NCBI GenBank assembly: GCA_017860275.1
Contig: JAFNAQ010000002.1
Location: forward strand, 229,654 to 293,653
Source of the DNA: Bacteroidota bacterium
GTDB lineage: Bacteria > Bacteroidota > Bacteroidia > Bacteroidales > P3
DNA: 64,000 bases
Reading direction: 5' to 3'
Made by a program: the position numbers and the translations under genes. The notes below the pieces were generated by a model, which ran no database searches, had not been told where the DNA came from, and worked only from the letters and a program-made list of their open reading frames with translations. Shown in pieces: positions 1-8,641 of this stretch (the stretch's first letter is position 1; each line of letters starts with the position of its first letter).

Positions 1-735
1 AAAAATCTCTTTGGCAAAACAACAAAGACTCTTAAAGCAGTAAATAATGTTAGTTTCGATATATACAAAGGAGAAACTCTTGGGCTTGTTGGAGAGAGTG
101 GTTGTGGAAAAACAACAATAGGAAGAGCTATACTTCAACTAATTGAATCAAAGAGTGGAAAAGTTGAGCTTGAGGGAGTAAACCTAAGCGAGCTAAGCCC
201 AGAAAAGATGCGTCTCTTGAGGAAAAAGATACAAATAATATTTCAAGACCCCTACTCATCTCTTAACCCTCGCATGACTATAGGTGATGCCATTAAGGAA
301 CCTATGACTGTACATAATCTTTATTCCAATGATACTCAAAGAAAGGAAAAAGTTATGGAATTACTCGAAAAAGTTGGTTTAGATAGGAGTCATTATAAAC
401 GTTATCCTCATGAATTTTCTGGTGGTCAGCGCCAAAGAATTGGTATTGCAAGAGCCTTATCCTTAGAACCAGAGATTGTGATATGCGATGAGTCGGTTTC
501 AGCGCTTGATGTATCTGTTCAGGCTCAGGTTTTGAATCTTATTAATGACCTTAAAAGAGACTTTGGTTTTACCTGTATTTTTATCTCTCACGACCTATCT
601 GTAGTGAAATATATGTCTGATAGAATGGTAGTAATGCAAAAAGGGAATATTATTGAAATGGGTGAATCTGATACTATATACTCCAATCCTCAAACAGATT
701 ACACCAAAAAACTTATTTGGGCAATTCCTAAATAA
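1..735 (+). CDS. Oligopeptide/dipeptide ABC transporter ATP-binding protein (5' end outside window)
   Basis: The reading frame is open from base 1, so the start lies upstream of the window. It is the nucleotide-binding subunit of a peptide importer (OppF/DppF type) that hydrolyses ATP at the cytoplasmic face of the inner membrane. Visible in order: Walker A GESGCGKTT, Q-loop QDPYSSLNPRMT (the SSLNPRMT context is typical of Opp/Dpp ATPases), signature SGGQRQRIGIARAL, Walker B EIVICDESVSALD and H-loop FISHDLS. The C-terminus is short after the H-loop. This could be the second half of a fused OppDF protein, which is common in this phylum; the window cannot decide. Peptide import fits the amino-acid-fermenting gene content nearby. 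Confidence 0.93.
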   Translation, partial: KNLFGKTTKTLKAVNNVSFDIYKGETLGLVGESGCGKTTIGRAILQLIESKSGKVELEGVNLSELSPEKMRLLRKKIQIIFQDPYSSLNPRMTIGDAIKEPMTVHNLYSNDTQRKEKVMELLEKVGLDRSHYKRYPHEFSGGQRQRIGIARALSLEPEIVICDESVSALDVSVQAQVLNLINDLKRDFGFTCIFISHDLSVVKYMSDRMVVMQKGNIIEMGESDTIYSNPQTDYTKKLIWAIPK

Positions 736-759
736 TTGAATTTTCAATTTTCAATTTTC

Positions 760-787
760 TTTGTTGATTAAAATTTACTTATATTTG
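760..787 (+). promoter_or_regulatory. Bacteroidota-type promoter of arcA
   Basis: TTTG at 760-763 and TATATTTG at 780-787 match the -33 and -7 boxes of Bacteroidota sigma-ABfr promoters, here with a 16-base spacer. The arcA start lies 66 bases downstream. Confidence 0.6.
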
Positions 788-853
788 CAGTTTACTTGTA
801 ACTTGTAAAGATTATCATGTCTTTCAAGCTTTGTCAAACTAATTAAAACCTTT

Positions 854-2086
854 ATGTTAAACATAGATGTAAAATCTGAAATAGGACATTTAGAAGGAGT
901 AATACTGCACACTCCAGGTGCTGAGATAGAGCAGATGGCTCCAGATACAATAAAAGAAGCTTTATACAGCGACCTTTTAAACTTAAATATAGCACAAAAA
1001 GAATATAAGAGTTTCGAAGGCGTTTTGTCGAAATGGACAAAAACATACCAAGTATCCTTTCTACTTTCTGAAATTCTTCAGAACGAAGGCAACAAAATAG
1101 AGCTTTTGAATCAAATCCTAAAAGCAGAAAACAAAACATTTTTATTCACAGAGCTAATGTCTTACCCAAAAGATATTTTAGCTAAATTTCTAATAGAGGG
1201 TTATCTATTCGACAAAGGTTCTCATCCAAGAGAATATGAAGGCAAGAGATATATCTTAGCCCCACTATATAATTTTTACTTCACTCGTGATGCCTCTTCA
1301 ACAATGTATAATCAAGTTCTGATAAATGCAATGCAGTATGAGGTTCGCTCACGTGAGTCGATTATTATGGAGGCTATCTTTAAAAACTATTTCAATACCG
1401 AAACAATAAATCCTCGCATACTTTCTCAAAGTGCTAACACAGAGGGTGGAGATATTCTTATAGCAAGAGAAGATACATTATTTATTGGTCAGGGGTCGAG
1501 AACAAACAAGGATGGTATTGATTTCCTTGTAAACTATTTTGCTGCTCGCAAACCTAAACAAAATATCTTAGTTCAAATGTTACCCGACTTTCCTGAGTCT
1601 TTTATCCATCTTGATATGGTCTTTACCATGTTAGATAAGGATAAATGTATGGTTTATGAGCCTTTAATAACTAAACAAAACTCATTTGGCTCTTATCTTA
1701 TTCAGATAGATAACGGAAAAATAACATATAAGGCAGAAGATACCTTTATGCATGGACTTAAAGATTTAGGCTTTGATCTTAAGCCAATTAAATGTGGTGG
1801 CGATGATAAAATGTATCAACAAAGAGAGCAATGGCATTCTGGAGCAAACTTCTTTGCATTAGGTGAAGGAAAAATTATTGGCTATTCTCGCAATACAAAC
1901 ACTATTGATTCGTTGAATAACAATGGTTTTGATGTGATTAGAGCCGAAGATATTACAGAAGGTAAGATTGATATGAATCAACATAATAAATTTGTGGTTA
2001 CTCTTGATGCAGCTGAGCTTCCTCGTGGTGGAGGTGGTGCAAGATGTATGACAATGCCTATTCGTCGCTCCGAAGTAGAATGGTAG
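854..2086 (+). CDS. arcA: Arginine deiminase
   Basis: Cytosolic enzyme hydrolysing L-arginine to citrulline and ammonia, first step of the arginine dihydrolase pathway. At 410 residues it has the usual family length. Features of the guanidino-group-modifying fold are visible: FTRDASS, the EGGDIL segment with the active-site Glu/Asp, FIHLDMVFTML with the catalytic His, and the C-terminal GGGGARCMTMP with nucleophile Cys398. No ornithine carbamoyltransferase or carbamate kinase gene is adjacent, so the rest of the pathway is elsewhere or absent. It stands alone behind its own promoter, 49 bases before the DUF2723 gene, which may be co-transcribed. Divergent from classical ArcA in the N-terminal third, so other amidinotransferase-fold activities are not fully excluded. 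Confidence 0.88.
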   Translation: MLNIDVKSEIGHLEGVILHTPGAEIEQMAPDTIKEALYSDLLNLNIAQKEYKSFEGVLSKWTKTYQVSFLLSEILQNEGNKIELLNQILKAENKTFLFTELMSYPKDILAKFLIEGYLFDKGSHPREYEGKRYILAPLYNFYFTRDASSTMYNQVLINAMQYEVRSRESIIMEAIFKNYFNTETINPRILSQSANTEGGDILIAREDTLFIGQGSRTNKDGIDFLVNYFAARKPKQNILVQMLPDFPESFIHLDMVFTMLDKDKCMVYEPLITKQNSFGSYLIQIDNGKITYKAEDTFMHGLKDLGFDLKPIKCGGDDKMYQQREQWHSGANFFALGEGKIIGYSRNTNTIDSLNNNGFDVIRAEDITEGKIDMNQHNKFVVTLDAAELPRGGGGARCMTMPIRRSEVEW

Positions 2087-2135
2087 AGGAATAAATTGAA
2101 AATAACTTACAATAAAATAATTAATAATTACATTA

Positions 2136-5100
2136 ATGAAAAAGTATTCTTTGATTAACAATATCTTGGGTTGGGTAGTATTCCTGATTGCAAGTATTGT
2201 TTATTTAGTTACAGCAGAACCTACTGCTTCTTGGTGGGATTGTGGTGAGTATATTGCCACAGCTTATAAATTTCAAGTTGGTCACCCTCCTGGGGCTCCT
2301 ACATTTCAACTTTTTGCTAGAATATTCTCACTTTTCGCAGGTGGAGATGTTACTAAGGTAGCTTATATGGTTAATGCTGTAAGCGCAATATGTAGTGGAT
2401 TCACAATATTGTTCTTGTTTTGGTCAATCAATATGCTTGCAAAGAAACTTGTTGCAAAAACAGGAGAGATAACAACAGCTAAAACAATTGCTATCCTTGG
2501 TAGTGGTTTAGTTGGTGCTTTGGCTTATACATTCTCCGATACTTTTTGGTATTCTGCTGTTGAGGGTGAGGTTTATGCTATGAGTTCATTCTTCACTGCT
2601 TTAGTTTTCTGGGCAATATTGAAATGGGAGGCTAACTCCGATGACACTCACAACCTTCGTTGGATTATTCTTATTGCCTTCCTTGTTGGTATATCTATTG
2701 GAGTCCATTTACTTAACCTCCTTGCAATTCCTGCAATGTCTTATGTTTGGTACTTCAAAAAATATCCTAAGACCACTAAGAAAGGATTTATTTGGGCAGG
2801 TATACTATCATTCGTAATTGTTGGAGTTGTTCTTTACTTTGTTGTTCCAATGATTGTAAACCTTGCTGGTAAATTTGAAGTATTCTTTGTAAATAGTATA
2901 AAGATGCCTTTTAACTCTGGTACAATATTTTTCTTCTTATTGGTTATTGGATTTATTGTTTGGGGATTGTATTGGAGCAAAAAGAAGGTTAAACCTTTGT
3001 TTAATACAATTATCCTTAGCTTCCTTTTCCTTTTAATTGGATATTCAACATTCTTTATCTTAGTTATCCGTGCTAATTCAAACACTCCTATCAATGAGAA
3101 CGCTCCTAAGGATGCCGTTGCTTTATTGACATATTTGAATCGTGAGCAATATGGTGACACTCCACTACTTTATGGACAATATTACAATGCTCAAGCTATT
3201 GAACAAAAAGATGGTTCTCCAAAATATATTAAAGATACTGTAAATGACCAATACATTGCTGTTCGCAGCGGTGGAAAAGTTGTTTACGAACCAAACAATT
3301 GTACTACTTTTCCTCGTATGTATTCTAATGACGAAGGCAGAAAGCACGTTACATATTATAAATATTGGGCTGGGATTAATGGAGACAGAAAGCCAACCTT
3401 TGGAGAAAACCTAACATATTTCTTCCGTTACCAAGTAAATCATATGTACTGGCGATATTTTATGTGGAATTTCACTGGTCGTCAAAACGATATTCAAGGC
3501 TTTGGTCTTAATCATTCAAACTTCGATGCAGAGTCTAACGGTAAAAAAGATGTACTTAATGGAAACTGGATTTCTGGTATAAACTTTATCGACGAGATGC
3601 GTCTTGGACCTCAATCTAATCTTCCTGCTGAAATGGCTAATAACCCTGGAAGAAACAAATTATTCTTCCTACCTTTTATCTTAGGAATTTGTGGTTTGGT
3701 TTACCAATACAAGAAAGACAAGAAAGATACATTTGTTGTATTTATGTTATTCTTTATGACAGGTTTTGCAATTGCTCTTTACCTTAATATGCCTCCTCAA
3801 CAACCAAGAGAACGTGACTATGCTTTTGCTGGTTCATTCTATGCCTTTTCAATTTGGATTGGTTTGGGAGTACTTGCTCTTTACGAGTGGCTAAAGAAGG
3901 TTAAGATGCCTGAAAACGTTAAGGCTATTGGAATTACTGCTGTTTGTTTGGTAGCTGTTCCTGTGCTTATGGCTACTCAAGAATGGGATGACCATGACAG
4001 AAGCGGACGTTATATGGCAAGAGAATTTGCACGAAACTATCTCGAAAGCTGCGAAAAGGATGCAATCTTAATTACCTTTGGCGATAACGACACCTTCCCT
4101 CTTTGGTATGCACAAGAAGTTGAAGGCATACGTCCTGATGTTAGAATACTTAACTATACTCTTTCTGGAATGCACTGGTATGTTGAACAGTTATACAACA
4201 AGGTTTATGACTCAGAGAAATGTCCTTTCACCCTAACGAAAAACTATTATGGTGTTGGTTCTGATGTAAGCTTTATTATGCCAGAGAGCGATCAAGAAGT
4301 TGAGTTCACAGATATGCTTAAGCGTATAATGACCGACCCTGCAACAACAAGAGTTTCTCAAAGTGGTGACACAGTTAAGGTTTTGCTTGCTAATAAATTT
4401 AAGATTACACTAAGCGATTCAAATGTTATCTCTTGGACTATTCCTGTTGATCAAAATGGAATGAGACAAATCATAAGAAATGAATTAATGTTCTTAGATA
4501 TTCTTTCAACTAATAAGTTCAAACGTCCTATCTATGTTATGAACCCTGGTTATATGGCAAATATATTCCCAAGCATTAACGAATATATACGTCAAGAAGG
4601 TATTCTTTATCGTATAATGCCATATAAGACTAATGGTTCATTAGACCATGAAAAAACATATAACTTATTGATGAATAAGTTTAACTGGGGTGGTGTTAAA
4701 GACCCTAAGACTTATCTTGAAGACGCTGTTTCAATCAACAATTCAAGAAATATGCGTCAGCAATATATGTTATTAGCTAAGAGTCTTACTCAAGTGGGAC
4801 AAAGAGACAAGGCTATCAAGGCTTTGGATAAAGGTTTAGTTGAATTCCCTGAGTCAAAGATTCCTTTCGATAAATATGATATTGGTTATGCTGCTCAATA
4901 TTGCGAATCTGGTAATATGAAAAAGGGTGAAGAGATGTTCAATAAGATAACAGACCTTTATATAAACCAAATTAAGTACTTCAACCGTTTCAAAGGCAAG
5001 AAAGCAATAAGCGTTGCAAGTAGCAGAAACGAAGCTTTACAATTCCTTGCAATGGTTTATTCCAACGCAATCGATCATAAACTTACTGCACTTCAAGCTA

Positions 5101-5495
5101 AGATAAAAGCTATCCCAGAGGTTGCTCCTGTTCTTGGTGCTCAAGAGATGCAAAAAGGATATAATGACTTAGTTCAAAAGGTAAACACTGCAATAGATTT
5201 AGCACAAAAGGGAAATAAAGCTGATGCTGAAACATTATTAAGCGATGCACTAAATTCTCTTGAAGCAATGGTTAGTTCAAATTCTCCTGAGCTTATGCAA
5301 CATGCTGGAGACCTAATCTTATTCGCATTCTCTAATAGCTCAAATCTTAAACTTGAAAAGATAACTTCAAGAATGTTAGCAAACCCAACATTCAAAGCAA
5401 TTATCGAACAAGCAATGCAACAGCAACAACAACAAGCTATGCAACAACAATCCCAAGGTGGTGGCGCTCCAGGAAGTTTCCAAGTTGGAAACTAA
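2136..5495 (+). CDS. Large DUF2723 polytopic membrane protein, putative protein O-glycosyltransferase
   Basis: A 1119-residue inner-membrane protein. The N-terminal half holds the DUF2723 domain: a first helix (about residues 12-28), then the conserved ASWWDCGEYIATA and GHPPGAPTF segments, followed by roughly ten further hydrophobic helices to about residue 630. A soluble part follows, with the conserved TFGDNDTFPLWYAQE segment and TPR-like helices, ending in a Gln-rich, Gly-rich tail. Eukaryotic TMEM260 shares DUF2723 and is a protein O-mannosyltransferase; the acidic residues in the first periplasmic loop fit a GT-C glycosyltransferase. A role in O-glycosylation of exported proteins is inference. 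The family is nearly universal in Bacteroidota and usually a single large gene, as here. A strong terminator follows. Confidence 0.85.
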   Translation: MKKYSLINNILGWVVFLIASIVYLVTAEPTASWWDCGEYIATAYKFQVGHPPGAPTFQLFARIFSLFAGGDVTKVAYMVNAVSAICSGFTILFLFWSINMLAKKLVAKTGEITTAKTIAILGSGLVGALAYTFSDTFWYSAVEGEVYAMSSFFTALVFWAILKWEANSDDTHNLRWIILIAFLVGISIGVHLLNLLAIPAMSYVWYFKKYPKTTKKGFIWAGILSFVIVGVVLYFVVPMIVNLAGKFEVFFVNSIKMPFNSGTIFFFLLVIGFIVWGLYWSKKKVKPLFNTIILSFLFLLIGYSTFFILVIRANSNTPINENAPKDAVALLTYLNREQYGDTPLLYGQYYNAQAIEQKDGSPKYIKDTVNDQYIAVRSGGKVVYEPNNCTTFPRMYSNDEGRKHVTYYKYWAGINGDRKPTFGENLTYFFRYQVNHMYWRYFMWNFTGRQNDIQGFGLNHSNFDAESNGKKDVLNGNWISGINFIDEMRLGPQSNLPAEMANNPGRNKLFFLPFILGICGLVYQYKKDKKDTFVVFMLFFMTGFAIALYLNMPPQQPRERDYAFAGSFYAFSIWIGLGVLALYEWLKKVKMPENVKAIGITAVCLVAVPVLMATQEWDDHDRSGRYMAREFARNYLESCEKDAILITFGDNDTFPLWYAQEVEGIRPDVRILNYTLSGMHWYVEQLYNKVYDSEKCPFTLTKNYYGVGSDVSFIMPESDQEVEFTDMLKRIMTDPATTRVSQSGDTVKVLLANKFKITLSDSNVISWTIPVDQNGMRQIIRNELMFLDILSTNKFKRPIYVMNPGYMANIFPSINEYIRQEGILYRIMPYKTNGSLDHEKTYNLLMNKFNWGGVKDPKTYLEDAVSINNSRNMRQQYMLLAKSLTQVGQRDKAIKALDKGLVEFPESKIPFDKYDIGYAAQYCESGNMKKGEEMFNKITDLYINQIKYFNRFKGKKAISVASSRNEALQFLAMVYSNAIDHKLTALQAKIKAIPEVAPVLGAQEMQKGYNDLVQKVNTAIDLAQKGNKADAETLLSDALNSLEAMVSSNSPELMQHAGDLILFAFSNSSNLKLEKITSRMLANPTFKAIIEQAMQQQQQQAMQQQSQGGGAPGSFQVGN

Positions 5496-5531
5496 CCTTC
5501 CCTCCTACCAAAAGGACAAAAACAAATAACC

Positions 5532-5571
5532 AAAAATGCTCTCAAGAAAAATCTTGAGAGCATTTTTATTT
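5532..5571 (+). terminator. Rho-independent terminator after the DUF2723 gene
   Basis: A perfect 16-bp stem (5532-5547 with 5552-5567) around an AAAA loop. The core is TGCTCTCAAGA paired with TCTTGAGAGCA, flanked by A and T runs, so it could work in both directions. Confidence 0.9.
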
Positions 5572-5604
5572 TACACCGACATTTACACCGACATTTACAC
5601 CGAC
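5569..5604. repeat. Three tandem 12-bp repeats (ATTTACACCGAC)
   Basis: Three head-to-tail copies of ATTTACACCGAC, the first with one mismatch, directly behind the terminator. Likely replication slippage; no function visible. Confidence 0.85.
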
Positions 5605-5805
5605 ATTATTTATAATTATTAAATTTACCTTGTCTGTTTTTGTAATCTTTCCAAATAAAAAACCTTACATTCAAAAGAAAATATCAAACAATTACCCATT
5701 AAACTCTTCGTATTTTTCTTCAAACTCTTCGTATTTTTTCTGCGAATTTTGACCATTATTTCCCAAAACCCAACCCCAAAAAAATAGAACCTTATTCCAC
5801 GCCCG

Positions 5806-5862
5806 TAGAATCTTATTCTATTTTTCTAGAATAAGGATCTAATTTTCTAGAATAAGATTCTA
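5806..5862. repeat. Cluster of three TAGAAT-type palindromic units
   Basis: TAGAATCTTATTCTA (5806-5820) and TAGAATAAGATTCTA (5848-5862) are exact reverse complements of each other. A third related unit, TAGAATAAGGATCTA (5827-5841), sits between them. The outer pair could form a 15-bp stem. It may be an operator-like cluster or a decayed repeat. Confidence 0.7.
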
Positions 5863-5878
5863 TAAAACCGACCAAACC

Positions 5879-5993
5879 CTGTAGGGGCAAATATAAATTT
5901 GCCCCAAAACAAGAACAAAAAATCAATATTCAAGGCAGATTAATTATTAAGGACGAATAATCATTAAGGGCAAATTTATATTCGCCCCTACAG
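5879..5993. repeat. Inverted pair of REP-like hairpin elements
   Basis: A 26-base unit at 5879-5904 recurs inverted at 5968-5993 with 25 of 26 matches. The left copy also folds on itself: GGGGCAAAT (5884-5892), loop ATAA, ATTTGCCCC (5897-5905). It resembles the dispersed TGTAGGGGC... REP-like repeats of many bacterial genomes. Confidence 0.75.
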
Positions 5994-6277
5994 ACATATC
6001 CCCCAAAAAAATCTTTCCCAAAACCAATCCAAAAAAAATTAAAGGAAACATCCCCAAAACTATCCCAAAGAAAAATAAAATTATCCCTAAGAAAAAATTA
6101 TTTTCCCTTCCTAAAAAAACAAAAAGAGGAAGGAAAAATCCAAATAAGAAATAATCATTAAGTACGAATCTTATTACACCCCTACAAACAATCACAAAAT
6201 ATTATAAAAATAAGACAGATTCAATCGTTTTAGTTAATATACAATCAAAAAATCATCTTTATTTGGAAATATTTATT

Positions 6278-6285
6278 TACCTTTG
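6278..6285 (+). promoter_or_regulatory. -7 box of the accessory operon promoter
   Basis: TACCTTTG matches the Bacteroidota -7 consensus 83 bases before the first gene of the seven-gene operon. No well-spaced TTTG -33 box is seen (the nearest is only 12 bases upstream). Confidence 0.45.
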
Positions 6286-6367
6286 AACATTAAAATAAGT
6301 ACTATTAATATTGAGTAATTTCTTTTCAACTTAAAGAACAAAGTATACCAATATCAAAATTATTATT

Positions 6368-7372
6368 ATGCTAAAAGTAAACGACGAAGTTTATAAATAC
6401 TATTTTTATTTCATTCAAGAAAGAATGAATATTTTTTGGAATAAATATGAATTAAAAAAACAACCTTGGACAAATGATATAATATTAAAAGAAAATAAGT
6501 TTACCAATGTATATAGAGCCTCCGACAGAATTAGTCAATATCTTATAAAAAATATAATATACGATAATCTGGACAGTTTTAACGAAAAAGATATTCTATT
6601 TAGAATATTGATTTTCAAAATATTCAACAAAGTTGAAACGTGGGAATATCTCGAAAATAAAATTGGACCAATATCAATCGACAACTTCAATATCTCGGAG
6701 GTAAACACATTATTAACTGAAAGAATGCATCAACTACCAATATATAATAATGCGTATATGATGACTGGCACTCATTCAAAATATAATTATTTGACATATA
6801 AGCATGAGAAATGGCTTCAAATGGTTATGGACGAAATAGTAAAAGAAAAAATATTTGAAAAAATACTAAGTGCGAAATCTCTTGATAGGGTTTACTTTTT
6901 ATTAAGAGAACGATCTTTTATTGGAGATTTTTTAGCATATCAATACACAATTGATTTGAATTATTCTCCTGTTATTGATTTTGATGAAAATTCTTTTGTT
7001 AAAGCTGGTATCGGTTCAATCAGAGGAATAAAAAAATGTTTTAATACTCTTGGCAATTCCTCTTTTGAAGATGCAATACGATATACTCATGACAATTTTG
7101 AATTTTATCAACAAAAATATGGATTTACTGAATTTATTAACCTATTTGGAAGACAACCAACTTTAATCGATATTCAAAATTGTTTTTGCGAAACTGATAA
7201 ATACTTGAGAGTAAAAATGCCTGAACTTCAAGTTGACAATATTCGAATAAAACAAAAGTACAAAGTAGGTAAACCATCATTTAATTTATTTTTTCCACCA
7301 AAATGGAATATTAATAATCAAATACAAAACACATGTATACAGCAGAATACAAAGGTATTAACTCTTTTCTAG
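6368..7372 (+). CDS. 5-hydroxymethyluracil DNA kinase helical-domain / thymine pyrophosphorylase-like protein
   Basis: A 334-residue, mostly helical protein, first gene of the accessory operon. The motif KFTNVYRASDRISQYLI (residues 44-60) is, as far as I can recognise, the hallmark of the HMUDK_hel / alpha-glutamyl-putrescinyl-thymine pyrophosphorylase-like families. Those were first defined around phage enzymes that hypermodify thymine through 5-hydroxymethyluracil. No P-loop is visible, so if the assignment holds this is the helical domain without the fused kinase. The next gene, a thymidylate-synthase homologue, overlaps it by 40 bp, the partner expected for making 5-hydroxymethylated pyrimidine. 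Function in this host is unknown; involvement in nucleotide or DNA base modification is inference from family and neighbours. Lys/Asn/Ile-rich codon use looks more AT-biased than the core genes. Confidence 0.6.
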   Translation: MLKVNDEVYKYYFYFIQERMNIFWNKYELKKQPWTNDIILKENKFTNVYRASDRISQYLIKNIIYDNLDSFNEKDILFRILIFKIFNKVETWEYLENKIGPISIDNFNISEVNTLLTERMHQLPIYNNAYMMTGTHSKYNYLTYKHEKWLQMVMDEIVKEKIFEKILSAKSLDRVYFLLRERSFIGDFLAYQYTIDLNYSPVIDFDENSFVKAGIGSIRGIKKCFNTLGNSSFEDAIRYTHDNFEFYQQKYGFTEFINLFGRQPTLIDIQNCFCETDKYLRVKMPELQVDNIRIKQKYKVGKPSFNLFFPPKWNINNQIQNTCIQQNTKVLTLF

Positions 7373-8355
7373 TTGGAGCATCAAAATTACTTCTTGAGCA
7401 AGGGGTAAAAAGAGAAACTAGGGGAAAAGTTTGTTTTGAGCTGCCAGAGCCTTTCATGTTTAAAATTACAAATCCAAAGGCTAGATGGATTACAATTACT
7501 GAAAGAAAATGGAATGTTGCATTAGCTTATGCAGAATCTCTTTGGATAGCATGTGGTAGAAATGATTTACAAATGATAAACAGATATCTTGCTAGTATGA
7601 AAGATTTTTCAGACGATGGTATCAGTTTGAGGGGCGGATATGGTCCAAGAATCAGAAAATATAATGGAAGTAATAATGACTATTTAATAAATAAATCTTT
7701 TAAAAAATCTCCGATTTCTCCTATTAATGAAATTGATCAGCTTCAATTTGTAATTGAATGTTTAAAACAAGACATTAATACTAGACAAGCAATTATTACT
7801 ATCGGTGATCCAAACAAAGATTGTTTTGAAAAGACAGATGAATTAAAACAGACTAAAGATTTTCCTTGTACAAGAACGCTTCATTTTATGAAACACCCTA
7901 CTGAAAATAAATTGAATTTAACTGTACATATGAGATCTAACGATTTATTATGGGGTGCAAGTGCAGTAAATATATTTAATTTTACTTTCATGCAGGAATA
8001 TATTTCACATATGGTAAATCTTCAGGTTGGAGAATATTTTCATATTGCTAATAATTTCCATTTTTATGAAGATAAAAAGCATATTATTGAAAGTATTTCA
8101 AAAGTAAATAATTATACTGATGAAAGTTATAAATATAAATTTTCATTCAAAACATTAGAGGAATTTGATTTGAAATTAAAAGATTTGGAAAATATTGAAT
8201 ATGATATTTGTAATAGTAATCATAAAATGATTAATTTCGACGATGACTTTTTTAATGATTGGTATAAAGTTATTTATCATTGGAATACCAAAAAAAATGT
8301 TGATTTTTCTAATCCAATTTTAAATGAAATAATTAAATGTAACAACTATGAATAA
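7333..8355 (+). CDS. Thymidylate synthase-family enzyme (predicted pyrimidine methylase or hydroxymethylase)
   Basis: A 340-residue member of the thymidylate synthase fold. Visible: RQAIITIGDP near residues 151-160, catalytic Cys179 in KDFPCTRTLHF, the phosphate-binding RSND at 201-204, GASAVNIFNFTF at 208-219 with an Asn near the base-reading position, and IANNFHFYED (238-247) in place of the usual GDAHIY segment. It is far from housekeeping ThyA and sits inside the accessory operon, overlapping the genes on both sides (40 bp and 8 bp). An Asn at the base-reading site would favour a uracil substrate, so dUMP methylation or dUMP hydroxymethylation are the candidates. The insertion in that loop makes the assignment uncertain. 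Confidence 0.78.
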   Translation: MYTAEYKGINSFLVGASKLLLEQGVKRETRGKVCFELPEPFMFKITNPKARWITITERKWNVALAYAESLWIACGRNDLQMINRYLASMKDFSDDGISLRGGYGPRIRKYNGSNNDYLINKSFKKSPISPINEIDQLQFVIECLKQDINTRQAIITIGDPNKDCFEKTDELKQTKDFPCTRTLHFMKHPTENKLNLTVHMRSNDLLWGASAVNIFNFTFMQEYISHMVNLQVGEYFHIANNFHFYEDKKHIIESISKVNNYTDESYKYKFSFKTLEEFDLKLKDLENIEYDICNSNHKMINFDDDFFNDWYKVIYHWNTKKNVDFSNPILNEIIKCNNYE

Positions 8356-8641
8356 AGAAAGTATTACAAAAATTACTGATGAAATTACAAAATTGCTTTT
8401 AAAAAAAAACCAAGACTACGGCGGCGCAAGTTTTGATTTAGGATTAAATGGCAACATGGTTCATTTATGGGATAAAATAAGCAGGTACAGGAACTTAATT
8501 AATATTGACAATGAACCTAATTTTGAATGCATTGAAGATACATTGAAAGATATTATTGGGTATGCAATAATTGGGTTGCATATTATACATGATGATTCAG
8601 TAATTCATAAAATTTATGGTGATTATTTAAAAAGACTATGA
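8348..8641 (+). CDS. DUF1599 / nucleotide modification associated domain 1 protein
   Basis: A 97-residue, all-helical protein. KKNQDYGGASFD (residues 19-30), the middle LWDKISRYRNL (40-50) and the acidic CIEDTLKDIIGYAI (61-74) are the conserved blocks of DUF1599, which Pfam calls nucleotide modification associated domain 1. The acidic pattern resembles MazG-like all-alpha NTP pyrophosphohydrolases, so pyrophosphate removal from a (modified) dNTP is a reasonable guess. Its ATG overlaps the stop of the thymidylate-synthase-like gene and its own stop overlaps the start of the HD gene (ATGA). This strongly implies translational coupling and a shared pathway. Confidence 0.75.
   Translation: MNKESITKITDEITKLLLKKNQDYGGASFDLGLNGNMVHLWDKISRYRNLINIDNEPNFECIEDTLKDIIGYAIIGLHIIHDDSVIHKIYGDYLKRL

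Larger units (their letters stand above)
5605..6367. other. Repeat-rich intergenic region without a gene
   Basis: Apart from the palindromic units listed separately, this A-rich stretch has C-rich low-complexity sequence (about 6000-6130) and a degenerate third REP-like end (CCCCTACAAACA near 6177-6190). I see no convincing coding sequence or RNA gene. It separates the conserved DUF2723 gene from the accessory operon and may mark the left edge of the inserted island. Confidence 0.6.

Noticed and set aside
5947..6195. 82-codon open frame on the minus strand, hydrophobic (Phe/Gly/Leu) product
   Set aside because: It is the complement of A-rich low-complexity sequence and covers a REP-like repeat; no start context or family likeness.
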